Source: Thuidium tamariscinum
Taxonomy: Eukaryota > Streptophyta > Bryopsida > Hypnales > Thuidiaceae
Assembly: GCA_947034885.2 (NCBI GenBank)
Contig: OX344757.2
Coordinates: 5,270,001 to 5,334,000 of the forward strand
DNA length: 64,000 nucleotides
Reading direction: 5' to 3'
The notes beneath the pieces were generated by a model, which was not told where the DNA came from, did no database searches, and worked only from the letters and a program-made list of their open reading frames with translations. A program made the translations under genes and the position numbers. Below, one piece after another: positions 11,796 through 23,199 of this stretch (the first letter of the stretch is position 1; every line of letters begins with the position of its first letter).

Positions 11796-13050
11796 AAAAA
11801 ATGGCATTGTGAATATCGCCATTTTAAAAAAAATTTGCCATCAAAGCCCGTGAACTTTGGTCAAACAGGTGGTCGCTTTTTGCTTCAATTTCATAAGAGT
11901 TGAAGGAACCGAAGTCACCTGAATGAATTATATCAATGGTACATTTCATGGTTCGAAGAAATTTGAAGTAAGTTGCGACTGAGATGGATTTGACATACAT
12001 ATGCACCGGACCACATTACATTCTAGAACTTCATTGCAGCGAATTTTTTTGCTCCACATGAATTATCAAGTCTCCGGTTGAAATTAAATCTTCAGAAGGG
12101 AAGCTTGCTTTTGAATTGTCGGCCGCAGTGCATTGAAATTGTAGAATTTTACGACCGCAACTTAACTATAAATCTAGAATGTTATGCACAGTACCTTCGT
12201 ATCCGACCACTTGTCGACTTGTACGTATAGTAGTCATTTCACTAACGTGAAAACTAGTCTCTAACTTCAGTCTTCAACTTCTAAGTATCAGTAACGTCCT
12301 TCAACTTCGACTTACTAGTTACTATAACATTATTAAGCTTCAATAAAATCTCAAAATATCAGATGCAGGCATCTACTACTAAGTTACTAACATGGATCAT
12401 ATGCTGAAGCAAAGATGAGGTAAATACTGTGAACTCAAAACTCAGAAGCTGAAACGTAAAGAGTACGTACGTGACTTCCCTTGCAGGTTATCTTTCAAGC
12501 TTAATAAATTATATATAAATGCAAAACATAGCCAGAAATTTGAAGTAACTAAGTACTTAACTGAAAATAAATGAGGCTGAAAACTAGCGTGAACATTTAT
12601 TACTGTCCTTGCATGTGAACACAAACATAATATTATATCTGTGAATTGAAATTTGAATGTCTGCATACACTTTCCTCAAAGTAAGAATGATGCAAATGCA
12701 CAGGGATTTGCGTTTTCCGCAGAAAACTCATTTATGCTTCAACACAATGTACACCGTTTTATGAAAATGAGACCAGTTGAGTGACCGATCATTCAATTAA
12801 TTAGATGGGGTTCAACTTTTGCCCAAAATCACATGAAGGATCACTTCACACTTGGTCGAGTTCTGACCAGCCACTACGAGAGCAAGTGAGCAATTATGCA
12901 ATCACGCTAACGAATCAGCAGTACGCTAGTTATGAGACCCTTCCTTGCTGCCAAACGAATCAATATTGATAGTAACTGTCCTGACTCTGTAATTGACGAT
13001 ACGTGTCCAAACTCTGATCAATCTGATGAGCTAGCTATAGATTTATCAAT
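11796..13050. other. Intergenic DNA and 3' flank of GLP3
   Basis: No gene recognised. Short open frames here are AT-rich and show no domain. From about 12700 the sequence resembles the GLP2 3' flank. Confidence 0.5.
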
Positions 13051-13716
13051 TTACACGCGGAACTGCTTCTGGATCAGGTCCACTGTGTACTCGTTGATGC
13101 GGAACGCCTTCTCCAGCACCTCGTCCTTGATGTCCGGAGTGAACAATGCCGGAGCAATCTGCTGCACGCCGGGGTTCTGGCTGCTCAAGGCGGCGAACGC
13201 CAAGGCGGGACCCTTGCCCACGTTCAGCTGGAAGTGCACCAGGCCCTTGGGAAACACGAACAGCTCGCCTTCCGTGATTGTGGTGGCGAACAAGGTGTTG
13301 TTGGTGTCCACAAAGCCCACGTACAGCTCGCCCTTCACGACCAGCAGAATCTCGGTGGCGCGTGGGTGGGTGTGCGGGGGGTTGATGCCGCCCTTGGCGA
13401 AGTCGATGCGAGCCGCGGAGATGCCCAAAGTGTTCAATCCGGCGAACTGCATGACGGTGGCGGGCGTGACAACGGCGTTGTTGGGGTTGTTGGTGTTTCC
13501 TGGGTTCTTCAAGCCTGCGAACGTGAAGTCGTACGCGGAGACCTGGTCGGCAGGCTTACAGGTGAGTCCGTTGATGGTGATTCCGCTCTTCGAGTCTGCG
13601 ACGCAGAAGTCTTGGAGCGGATCCTCGTCGGCTGCCATGGCGAGCATGGGCACCAGCGCCACGCTCATCAACACGGCCACAGTCACCCACAAGCTCCTGC
13701 GGGCCATGATTCCCAT
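13051..13716 (-). CDS. Germin-like protein, copy 3 (GLP3)
   Basis: This encodes a 221-residue germin-like cupin starting MGIMARRSLWV. The reading frame is open a further 19 codons upstream, but the start aligned with the family and the position of the TATA box favour 13716. The signal peptide is residues 1-28. The disulfide pair is C38 and C53. The metal ligands are H115, H117, E122 and H161. The NNT sequon at N139 is kept. ATTITEGELF (144-153) and TPATVMQF (85-91 region) are shared with GLP5, which otherwise belongs to another subgroup. This is a sign of gene conversion. The C-terminus RV and the NPNNA tract pair it with GLP2. Confidence 0.95.
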   Translation of the reverse strand: MGIMARRSLWVTVAVLMSVALVPMLAMAADEDPLQDFCVADSKSGITINGLTCKPADQVSAYDFTFAGLKNPGNTNNPNNAVVTPATVMQFAGLNTLGISAARIDFAKGGINPPHTHPRATEILLVVKGELYVGFVDTNNTLFATTITEGELFVFPKGLVHFQLNVGKGPALAFAALSSQNPGVQQIAPALFTPDIKDEVLEKAFRINEYTVDLIQKQFRV

Positions 13717-13922
13717 GTCGACGACTGCAGCAATTTCAATCGGTGCTGCTAGAAACTGAAGGATCAATTGCAAGTAATTCTGGAGTTGAGCTGCAAGTCA
13801 AGCTCTCCGAGTTGCAATTAAGATTTAAGAAAGCAGAGTTCGCTAGATGTTTGTGGAAGTTGGAAGTTGTGGAGTACCGGAATGGTGGCTAGCTGCTGTT
13901 ACAACTGCTTCGGTTGTTGGGG

Positions 13923-13930
13923 TTAATATA
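13923..13930 (-). promoter_or_regulatory. TATA-like box of GLP3
   Basis: TATATTAA on the minus strand, about 207 bp before the ATG, followed by CCCCAACAACCGAAGCAGTT and GTAACAGCAGC. This is the conserved layout. Confidence 0.6.
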
Positions 13931-14376
13931 CAACTCAAGAGCGTCACTGGCGAAGCACACGTCGGGTGACTGGAAGGATAGCTTCAAAGGAAACTCAGGA
14001 CTTGAATTGCCGTGGTCTTGGAAAACAGCGGCTTGGGGTATTTCTTTCGTTCTTTAGAACGTCGAGAGTCAAGACTGGGCCCAATGAAAGTCAGTGTAGA
14101 CGAGTAGCGGAGCTGGAAAAGTAAGTTGCTGCCCGACGGTGCACCGGCAGCACCTCCACTGTGGGCCTGTGGGGCGGCCAAATCCCGAAGGCATCAGCCA
14201 CATGGCGGGCTCCGGGTAGCTGGGGCCCCTGGCGACTAGGGAGCAATGCGGAATTCCCTCCCCTGCGGTTGCACAGTGCAAACATCTCTTTGAAACTGTT
14301 TCATCTACAAACATCACACATTTCAATGTTTACGCAGTATAGTAACTGAAAGTAATCAAAGTACACTATTGCAATG
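13931..14376. other. GLP3 upstream region with GC-rich patch
   Basis: Promoter-distal DNA. A GC-rich patch at 14110-14275 contains GTGGGCCTGTGGGGC, the same word as the right end of the small element at 14540-14659, so it may be a transposon remnant. A Cys-rich open frame across it is not convincing. Confidence 0.45.
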
Positions 14377-14470
14377 TGCAAACCAAAAGCAGTACTGCAA
14401 TAGATCCGTTTCGATGGAAACACAATGTTTCGTTGAAACAGTACAGTTGCAGTACTGCTTTTGGTTTGCA
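14377..14470. repeat. 94-bp hairpin with perfect 24-bp inverted repeats
   Basis: The arms at 14377-14400 and 14447-14470 are exact reverse complements, begin TGCAAACCAAAAGC and enclose a 46-bp loop. No clear target duplication is visible. It is either a very small foldback element or a hairpin-forming transcript source. Confidence 0.8.
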
Positions 14471-14539
14471 ACTTCCAGTTTCACTGTAAATACTAAAACA
14501 ATATCATTTCAATGGGGATTACTTTCTTGATGTAACTTA

Positions 14540-14659
14540 GAGCAGACACGGCCAAGCAACACTGTAAGTGTTGTGGGCCACTGATCCTCTTTGTCAGAAG
14601 AAGATCAATGGCCCACAATACTTACAGTGTTGTTTGGCCGTGGGCCTGTGGGGCTGCTC
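14540..14659. mobile_element. 120-bp foldback MITE with TTA duplications
   Basis: Begins GAGCAG, ends CTGCTC and is flanked by TTA at 14537-14539 and 14660-14662. Long inner arms (CACTGTAAGTGTTGTGGGCC and its complement) make it a hairpin. A 3-bp TTA duplication fits PIF/Harbinger (Tourist-like) elements. A diverged relative lies at about 34787-34915. Confidence 0.7.
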
Positions 14660-14662
14660 TTA

Positions 14663-15769
14663 ACCTTGTATTCAATGAAAATCAAACTTCTATTCATGAC
14701 CTCCTCTTTTTTGCACAAATTTCCAAGGATGAACAATTGCACTTTTGTCCTACATGAAAGAATTATTTGTCATCCATTAGTTAGACCATTATAGTTTGTA
14801 GCATCCTTACAAGGTTAAAAGGATTAACTTGCACAGTTGCACTTACACATGTGACATGTTTATAAATTACTTCAATGTGCACCTTTACTAAGTGACTTAA
14901 TTGAATGTAGTACTCCATATTAGTGTACAAGTTCGATGTAAGGTTGAAAAAAACCTCATTCAAACTATAGAACTCTAAGTGTGTTGACTTTTTCTAGTTG
15001 GAATGGAAAAAACAAACTTTTTGTCAAGTTTCAAATGTTATAATCTTACAATCTTCAAGTTTGTATTGGCAAAAAATTCAAACATTGCCTATACAATCGA
15101 AAACCTTTTGTAGGGTTGAAGTTATAAAAAAAAACTTAATTTTTATTTTCAATAAATAATGCAATAATGCTCCCAAAAATGATCATTTTAACAATTTTAC
15201 TTGAAAACCACCCTCCATCCTTCCTTTGGGACTTTGGTCTTTGGGTGGATCACCTTATGGAGATTTTATATATTATATGTAGCAAAGTGATTTTTTGACC
15301 CCCTATTTATTTTTTAGTAAACTACAACAAATTGTAATAAACTTTAATTTCCAACTTATAATTTTGAACTTTGATTAATGTCGAATAAAGATCTCTATTG
15401 CAAATTTTTATTTATTCAAATAGAATCTAAAATGACTTCCTGGATAGGTTAAAAAATGAATTGAAATGGCATGTATATCAATTCCAACATTAATAGTCAA
15501 AGAATACATTTGGATGACCATTACAATGATTGCATCAACGTTCAAAAGTTGTAAGGAGTTTTAGTTTTGTGGGCATTTATAGAATTTCTAAAGATTTTAG
15601 TCATTTTAATTTACTATTTCCAAGCTAAAATTCCTTAATTCCTCATAACTTTTATCAAATCAATCAAAATAGAATCATGACTAAAAGCTTCCCATATATA
15701 AGCAAATCTTCGAAAACCAATTTCAAATATATATTTTTTCAAAAAGTGATTTCAAAGACATTTTTTAGG
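14663..15769. other. AT-rich intergenic DNA
   Basis: No gene. From about 15050 it appears to form the outer half of an inverted copy of the CCCCTAAA-ended element, whose terminus TTTAGGGG lies near 16003-16010. Confidence 0.45.
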
Positions 15770-16155
15770 TTACTGGAGCTACCTAAAGATTTTTTAAAAA
15801 TCACATATCATACAATAACTTTTTGACTATGTAGTTAAAATATATATGAAAATTGTTGTGCCTTGTAGCTACTCTTTTGGCAATTGGCATACATTGTGTG
15901 AAGATTTCAAAGAAAAAAATCAAAAATTTCATTTGAAGTAAGTTGCCCAAAATACCGAGTATGTTGCCAAAAGAAACACAACTTGTTTCTTTAGGGGTTA
16001 TTAGTAGAAAACTAATAAACTTTGATCAAGCGTAGTGTATATTGGTTAACCTTTAAAAGACAAGCTGGTGATTGCGAAAATCATGAATTTTGGTAAATGT
16101 AAATCATTGATTCAAAAAAAATTCAAAAGTGCTCATTGGAAGTCAAAGCATTATA

Positions 16156-17992
16156 GGGTAAATGCAAGAAACACTTGTACTATTAATTTGTTGCGTTTTG
16201 TCACATCTTAGTTTTTGATTTGATTATTGCTTATTACTTTTGTATTCTAACTCCAAATGACTCAAAATTTATAGGGAAGCTACTTATAACCATTATATAC
16301 CTTTTCTAATTTTTGAGGATTTTTCAAAAATAATTTATCGTTTTTAAACAACTCCGAAAATTTCTCACAATGGGTGATTTAGGGGTTCTTAGCACACCAT
16401 TTATCTCAAAAAAAAGATTTTTGAACTGAAATTTCGAGAGGACGGTATCTTAGTAGACTCATATCTAATTTTGAAAGAAATTTCAAAAATACTTATTTTT
16501 ATGTGGTATAGAAGTCTACAAAGAGAGATTCCTTTTGCATTTTTTTTCCAAAGATATGAAACATTATTTTGGTGAGTATTTTTTTACCAAATCTCATCAT
16601 CAAAAAGTCTTCTCAAATTTCCAATTTTTTTGTATTTTTTAAAATAATATCATATTTTTACGAATTAAAATGTCAAAAGTTGTATTTTCTTTACCTCAAT
16701 TCTATGTGAATTCTATGTCCAAAGTTTTGGTGAAGAAAATACAACTTTTGACATTATAATTTGTAAGAATATGATATTATTTTTAAAAATATAAAAGAAA
16801 TTGAAAATTTGAATAGACTTTCTAATGATGAGATTTGATCAAAAAAACTCACCAAAATAATGTTTCATACCTTTGAAAAAAAATGCAAAATGAATCTCTC
16901 TTTGTAGACTTCTACACCACATAAAAATAATTACTTTTCAAATTTCTTTCAAAAGTAGCTATAAGTCTACTAAGAGACCATCCTCTCCAAATTTCAGCTC
17001 AAAAATTGTTTTTTTGAGATAAATGGTGTGCTAAAAAACCCTAAATCACCCATTGTGAGAAATTTTCGGAGTTGTTTAAAAACAGTAAATTATTTTTGAA
17101 ACATACTCAAAAATTAAAGAAGGTATATAGGGTGAATGCAAGAAACACTTGTACTATTTGTTGCGTTTTACTACAGTACTCATGACTTTTTCTGGAGTAC
17201 TTTAAAATTAGAAAATTAATTTGAAAAAAAATTGAAAAATATGAACAATGTATAGACCTCTAAGATAAAGGTTTTCACCAAAGCAAATTGATAGAAAAAT
17301 TCTCTAAGTAGGAGAATTTAAAAAGCTCCAAACCTCAAGAAAATACATACCATCATGTTTTAAATCGGGAAAAATAGTAAAAATAAGTAAATACAAAAAA
17401 TGAAAAGTGGCCATTTGCAACAATTCTATGGAGATGGCAATTCACCAAAAAAAACACCAAAATAATATTTTATATGTTTCAAAATTCAAGCAGAAAGAAG
17501 CTCACTTTATAGACTTCCACACCACATAAAAATAACTTTTTTTAAAATCCCTCACATATAGAGATGTAAATCTACTAGAAGAACATCTCATCCAAATTTC
17601 ATCTCAAAATCATTAAAAAAAGGTACTCCTTAGTACTAAAAACCTCCAAATTCTCATTTGTGACATTTAATCACTAGTACTATTTTAGTATTAAACTCTT
17701 TTTGAAAATTATGAAAAAATTATGTAAGGTGTATGATAGACATGAGTACCTTCTCTAGAAATCTTGAGTCATTTTGAGCAAAAATGCAAAAGTTATGGCC
17801 AAAAAACAGATCAGCACTTAGCTTGTGACGGAAAATAGTACAAGTGTTTCTTGCATTCACCCCTATAATGGTCATGAGTAGCTTCCCTATAAATTTTGAG
17901 TCATTTGGAGTTAGAATACAAAAGTTATAAGCAATAATCAAATCAAAAACTAAGGTGTGACAAATGACTTTAAGTGTTTCTTGCATTCACCC
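16156..17992. mobile_element. Foldback element FB1, left-arm copy, interrupted
   Basis: Ends GGGTAAATGCAAGAAACAC and its complement. The two halves are nearly complementary to each other around a centre near 16708. The right half is interrupted by another MITE at 17130-17862. The partner in the other arm (30432-31538) is uninterrupted and flanked by TATA. Confidence 0.8.
17130..17862. mobile_element. MITE of the GGGTGATTGCAAG family, nested
   Basis: The ends are GGGTGAATGCAAGAAACAC and its complement. It is flanked by TATA at 17126-17129 and 17864-17867, with one extra C at the right edge. The matching site in the other arm (about 30560) has a single TATA and no insert, which gives a direct empty-site comparison. 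Non-coding. Confidence 0.85.
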
Positions 17993-18383
17993 TTAGAAGA
18001 TCTTTCCTTTCCACCCCTAATTTCAAAGATGAGTAGTTGCATTTTTGTCCTAGAGAGACAAAAAAATGACCTCCGCATTGTTTAAGGGTTAAGGGTCAGG
18101 ATGACAAATTCACTGCATACTGCCTACAGAAGAACAACAGTGTAAAAAGTTACAAAGGAAGAAGAATGGTCAAATTGACTTGGAAAACGCCGAGTTTCTA
18201 ATTCCAAGATGACTTTCACTGGACCCGAACTTTACTCTCGCCAGCCTACTGAGACCCCACGCAGTTTCCGGTCCTCAACTTCAGAGCTTTCCCCCGGGTT
18301 TTGCCTTCCAGCCACCGCCGACAAGTCTTCGAAAACGCGCTTCGTCACAAGGGCTGAAGGGCAACTCATCGACTGGGGATCTC

Positions 18384-18392
18384 TACTTAAAC
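18384..18392 (+). promoter_or_regulatory. TATA-like box of GLP4
   Basis: TACTTAAAC, about 206 bp before the ATG, followed by CCCCACAACTCAAACAATTG and GTCACAGCAGCAACC. The upstream word CTTCGAAAACGCGCTTC at 18328-18344 is conserved with GLP5 and GLP9. Confidence 0.6.
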
Positions 18393-18597
18393 CCCCACAA
18401 CTCAAACAATTGTCACAGCAGCAACCATTCCAATCGCAATCTTCAGCTTCCTTCATCAGCTCCGTGCACACCAGCACTCCGACTCCTGCAACTGATCCAG
18501 AAACCTCGACCTGCAAGTGATCGAACTCCGGCCTGGACTGAACCTTCAAACTCCACCGCGCAGCTCGAAGCGACTGATATCGAACTATTCAATCGGC

Positions 18598-19263
18598 ATG
18601 GGTATCATGACCCGCAGGAGCATGTGGGTGACTGTGGCCGTGTTGCTGAGCGTGGCGCTGGTGCCCATGCTCGCCATGGCAGCAGACGAGGATCCACTCC
18701 AAGACTTCTGCGTCGCAGACTTGAAGAGCGGAACCACCATCAATGGACTCACCTGCAAGCCCGCCGACCAGGTCTCAGCATACGACTTCACGTTCGCTGG
18801 CTTGAAGAACCCAGGAAACACCAACAACGCCAACAAAGCCGCAGTCACGCCCGCCACCGTCATCCAGTTCCCCGGATTGAACACTTTGGGCATCTCCGCG
18901 GCCCGCATCGACTTCGCCAAGGGCGGCATCAACCCTCCGCACACCCACCCACGCGCCACCGAGATTCTCATCCTGGCCAAGGGCGAGCTGTACGTGGGCT
19001 TTGTGGACACCAACAACACCTTGTTCGCCACCACAATCAAGGAAGGCGAGCTGTTCGTGTTCCCCAAGGGCCTGGTGCACTTCCAGCTGAACGTGGGCAA
19101 GGGTCCCGCTTTGGCTTTCGCCGCTTTGAGCAGCCAGAACCCCGGCGTGCAGCAAATTGCTCCGGCTTTGTTCACTCCGGACATCAAGGACGAGGTGTTG
19201 GAGAAGGCGTTCCGCATCAACGAGTACACCGTGGACCAGATCCAGAAGCAGTTCCGCATGTAA
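18598..19263 (+). CDS. Germin-like protein, copy 4 (GLP4)
   Basis: This encodes a 221-residue germin-like cupin in the left arm of the inverted repeat. The frame is open 27 codons further upstream, but MGIMTRRSMWV is the family start. The signal peptide is residues 1-28. The disulfide pair is C38 and C53. H115, H117, E122 and H161 form the metal site. The N139 sequon is present. The tract ILILAKGELYV after the first box defines a subgroup with GLP5, 6, 8 and 9. It differs from its palindrome partner GLP5 at eight positions in my manual comparison. NPGNTNN followed by ANK combines the GLP5 form with the GLP6/8/9 form, so it looks mosaic. A secreted Mn-cupin is inferred from the family. Confidence 0.95.
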   Translation: MGIMTRRSMWVTVAVLLSVALVPMLAMAADEDPLQDFCVADLKSGTTINGLTCKPADQVSAYDFTFAGLKNPGNTNNANKAAVTPATVIQFPGLNTLGISAARIDFAKGGINPPHTHPRATEILILAKGELYVGFVDTNNTLFATTIKEGELFVFPKGLVHFQLNVGKGPALAFAALSSQNPGVQQIAPALFTPDIKDEVLEKAFRINEYTVDQIQKQFRM

Positions 19264-20055
19264 ATCGATCGATTGATAGTTCATCCGATTTAGCTCTCAA
19301 AGTCTTTGGAAACATCGTGTATAGCCATTGATACTACCACCATTCTTTTGGAAGCCAGACAGGGTCTGATGACTTCTGATTAAGCTAGATAGTTAAATTT
19401 TGTACATTGTTCTCAGAGTTCCTGGTCGAAGCGAAGACCCGCCGCAGCTTCGGTAGCTTGTGTGAAGAATTCCTTCATTTGGGCCAATTGAACCCGCCTT
19501 AGTTGCACAACATTTAATGAATTACCAGGTTCACAGTTACCATTTCACAAACACGGTGTCCAGTGCATGGGTCGAAGTAGGAGCTGTTTTTGTTTTTGTT
19601 TTTGTTTTGGCTGTGCAACATTTGTTCAAATTTCAGAGTCCTTGTTACGCATTTAGAAGGTGAAGCCATGTGCACACATTTTCTACTCCGAGATCCGAAG
19701 CTGTATTTTTCAACAAATAGTTCTGTTACAGGTTTAATTGGTTTCCACGATGCAAACGGAGCAAATCAAATAGAAGTCAGAGTGAAATGTGTATGCATTT
19801 TTCAACAGCGGTTATAATTTTTGTTTTGAGAAGGCCAGTGGAAGATGATTGTGCTAGTTTTCTGCCTCATTGATCTTCATTCACGTGAAATCCCTGGATA
19901 TGATTTTGCGTAATCAGGTACTTCAATTTCACAAGATGGGAACACATAAAATTCAATACAACTTCAGTTGCACAGTAAATCGTCGAAGCACATGTGATTT
20001 TCATAGCAAGTTGCTAGTCTAGTATCTGAAATCCTGAGTTTGATGGAAGCTTACT
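19264..20055. other. Conserved 3' flank of GLP4
   Basis: Closely matches 28390-29165 (GLP5, inverted), 48780-49375 (GLP8, inverted), and 55985-56343 joined to 61432-61590 (GLP9). The whole gene plus about 0.7 kb of 3' flank therefore duplicated as a unit. Confidence 0.75.
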
Positions 20056-21102
20056 AATAATGTACAGTGCAGTACCAATCAAAATGGCGTTTTCGAATTC
20101 GCAGTGAAGAAAATTTCAGATCTGTGCACTTTGATAGCCTCCCAAGAGTTGAAAAATTGGTATTTTATCATGAAATTTTTCATGCAAGATTATTTTCAAG
20201 CCAAAAATATGTGTGCCAAATTTCAAGGCCAAAAGATTTACAAAAAAAATATATTAAAAATCTACCAATATGTGTAGTTGGGAAAAAAATTTCACTACTT
20301 TGAACTTTGACACCCTCCCAACAATCCCAAGGATTGAATTTTCTTTCTTTTGCCATGAAAATTTTGGCATGAAACAAGTCAAACAACTTCTATGTTTGTA
20401 GTATGTGAAAAAGAATTCAAGGTCAAAAGATTAATATAAAAAAAGATATGTGAAAGCTACCAACATGTGTAGTTTTGTAAAAAATTTCACAATTGCCAAC
20501 TTTGACACCCTCCTTAGGGTTGAGAAATTGTTTTTTTGAATATCTTTTTTCTAGGTAAGTCTTTTGAACTTGAAAATTAAAGCATATGTTATTAACATAG
20601 AGTTTATTTCACGAAAATAAAATTCATGGTAAAAAATCAATTTCTCAGCCTTTAGAAGGGTGTCAAAGTTGGCAATTGTGAATTTTTTTGCAAAACTACA
20701 CATACTGGTAGCTTTCACATTTTTTTTTATATTAATCTTTTGACCTTGAAATTTTTTTTACATATTACAAACATAGACTGAGGTTTTTTTATGCCAAAAA
20801 TTTCATGGCAAAAGAAAAGAATTCAATCCTTAGGAGGGTGTCAAAGTTGAAAGTAGTGGAAAAAAAATTTCCAACTACACATGTTGGTAGATTTTTAATG
20901 TATTTTTTTGGTAAATCTTTTGGCCTTGAAATTTGGCACACGTTATTGACTTAAAAATAATCTTGCCAAAGAAATTTTAAAGTAAAATTTTTCAAGGCCA
21001 ATTTTTCAACTCTCAAGAGGATATTAAAGTTGGCAGTGTCAAAATTTTCTTCATTGTGAATTCGAAAATACCATTTTGATTGGTACCCCACTATACATTA
21101 TT
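20056..21102. mobile_element. Foldback element FB2, left-arm copy
   Basis: The ends are AATAATGTACAGTGCAGTACC and the near complement GGTACCCCACTATACATTATT. The two halves are complementary around a centre near 20590, with repeated 'gccaactttgacaccctcc' blocks inside. Non-coding. A partly deleted partner lies at 27441 to about 28395. Confidence 0.75.
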
Positions 21103-21340
21103 GTGGGTATGGGACAAGTACATTATTAAGAACCTCTTATGGAAGGACTTGGCTACATGTTTTGGACTATTTGGAGGAATACTTAATTATCAAAAACTAA
21201 TACTTTCTCCTCTTTGTAGTGCCCTATGAAAAAATAGATTTTAAGTTTTTTCTATAAATCTCAACCTAACATATATTAGTCTAATATAGAAGTCTATGGA
21301 AGTTCTTTTCAAAATAATTTGTTTATTCTATACTAATGTT

Positions 21341-22098
21341 GGGTCATTGCAAGAAAGGCCATTCAAAAAGAGTAGCGTTTTTTACAATATTCATTTTTTC
21401 TTTGGGAGTACTTTAAAATTAGAAAAATAATTATATATATATATATATATGTTTCATATATATATATATATATTTTTAAGAAGAAGGTACCCTAAGAAGG
21501 AAAAATATAGAGAGATTTTCTAAGTAGGTGAACTAGAAAAATACAAAATATGATGAAAGTAGTTTTTGTTATTGTAATTTCACATTTTAATTTATAGAAA
21601 ATAGAGAAAGGAATTTTTTTTAAACTAAAAATTTTCCATTTGGCAAGAGTTGATATTGATGAGATTTCATCAAAAAAATTGATCTAAGAACCATCTTCAA
21701 TGTTCAAAAATTGCACGCAATGGAACTACGGATGTACTGTTTACACTCATGTGGAGGACATGAAATAATGAATTTTCAAATTTCCTTTGGTAGATACATG
21801 CTTCCCTATTATGCAAATAGACCATGAAAGTTTGAGCTCTAGATCATTAAATTTAGTGACACATAACATAGTGAAAACCCCTAAATATCAACTTGTGACA
21901 AATTAATGAAAACAATTTTTAAATATAAAATGATTTTTATTAATTTCTAAAAAATAAGGGATCTAATTGTCACAAATTTATACATGTTCAATAAAAATTT
22001 CATGTTCATTCAAATTGTGCTTCAAAAGTTATAGCAAAAAACAAGAGAACGGTTTCAATTGTAAATAGGAAATCAGTCATCCTTTCTTGCAATCACCC
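21341..22098. mobile_element. MITE of the GGGTGATTGCAAG family, left arm
   Basis: The ends are GGGTCATTGCAAG and CTTGCAATCACCC, flanked by TGTT at 21337-21340 and 22099-22102. The 758-bp interior is non-coding and contains an AT dinucleotide run near 21432-21470. It is present in both arms, so it predates their duplication. Confidence 0.85.
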
Positions 22099-22456
22099 TG
22101 TTGCAAGATTATAATATTTGAATTTTAAGAAAAACTTACAAAATTTCACCTTGCCCTAACTATTGGACGGGTGCAAATTACAAATGCCATGAAGAAATCT
22201 TTGGAGTTATTTGATAATATTATACATACAACTAATTCCAAGGTTTTTAGAATTTCTATATCAACAAATCATGAAGGATTTAATCTTAAAGGAATTTCAT
22301 TTATTTATTTTTTTGTATTTATTTTTTATTTTCATTAAGTCAAATAGAAATTTAAAATTTTTTCTTTAAATCAACATCCTCATTTGGACGATGGTGAAGT
22401 GTACACATGACATTAGAAGAAGACCCATATAGTCCTATGTACATTTTCTATTAGTA

Positions 22457-23199
22457 GGTGATTGCAAGAAAGACCTGCTGAAAAGTATAGCGTTTTATAC
22501 AGCATTCACATTTTTCTTTGGGAGTTTTGTATAAATAGTGAATCAATTTTTATAAAAATTAAAAAATATATTTGATGTATATACTTTTAAGAAGAGGGTA
22601 CCCTAGGAAGGAAAAGTATAGAAAAATTCTCTAAGTAGGAGAACTAGAAAAGTTTAGAATTTCATGAAAATTGTGACTTTCACTATAGTTTCACATTTTA
22701 ATTTGTAAAAAATAGGGATATTAATTTTTCTTAAAACTAAAAATTTTACATTTGGGAAGACTTTATAGTGAAGATATTTTATAAAAATAATGATCTAAAA
22801 ACCATCCTGATTGTTCAAAAATGCCCGTGCAAGGGAGGCCTGTTAGCACAGATGTAGAAGAAAGAGAATAATGATTTTTTAAATTTCCTTTACTAAAAAC
22901 ATGCCTACCTAGTGTAGGAATACAGTCTAAGAATATCATCTCTAAATCATTAATTTTAATTCCTCCCCAGTACTAAAAACCCCTAAACCGCAAAGTGTGA
23001 CAAATTAGCTAAATTTAAATTTAAATATAAAATGATTTTTGAAAATTTATGAAAAATGAGGTTTCTTATGAATATCAAGTTATCCATCTCTTATAAAAAT
23101 TTCAAATTAAAAGAGTTAATCCTTCAAAAGTTATAGCACATGACAACTTTGTCACTCAAAGTGTGACGCCAAATAGTACAAGTCTTTCTTGCATTCACC
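22457..23199. mobile_element. MITE of the GGGTGATTGCAAG family, in spacer
   Basis: The ends are GGTGATTGCAAGAAAGAC and CTTGCATTCACC. The interior is about 70 percent like 21341-22098 by eye. The target duplication is not clear, so the outermost base is uncertain. Confidence 0.75.

Larger units (their letters stand above)
15770..22168. repeat. Left arm of large inverted repeat
   Basis: This matches 26375-31930 in inverted orientation. The arm holds, from outside in: part of a CCCCTAAA-type element, a 1.1-kb foldback element, GLP4 with promoter and 3' flank, a second foldback element, and a 4-bp-duplication MITE. It is longer than its partner by a 733-bp MITE (17130-17862) and by about 110 bp near 20045-20150. 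Outer and inner breakpoints were placed where similarity stops by eye. Confidence 0.9.

Noticed and set aside
14069-14326. Cys-rich 85-codon frame in a GC-rich patch
   Set aside because: The patch shares words with a nearby MITE end and has no recognisable domain or regulatory context.
21432-21470. AT dinucleotide run as an origin or recombination signal
   Set aside because: Plain microsatellite inside a MITE, present in both palindrome arms.
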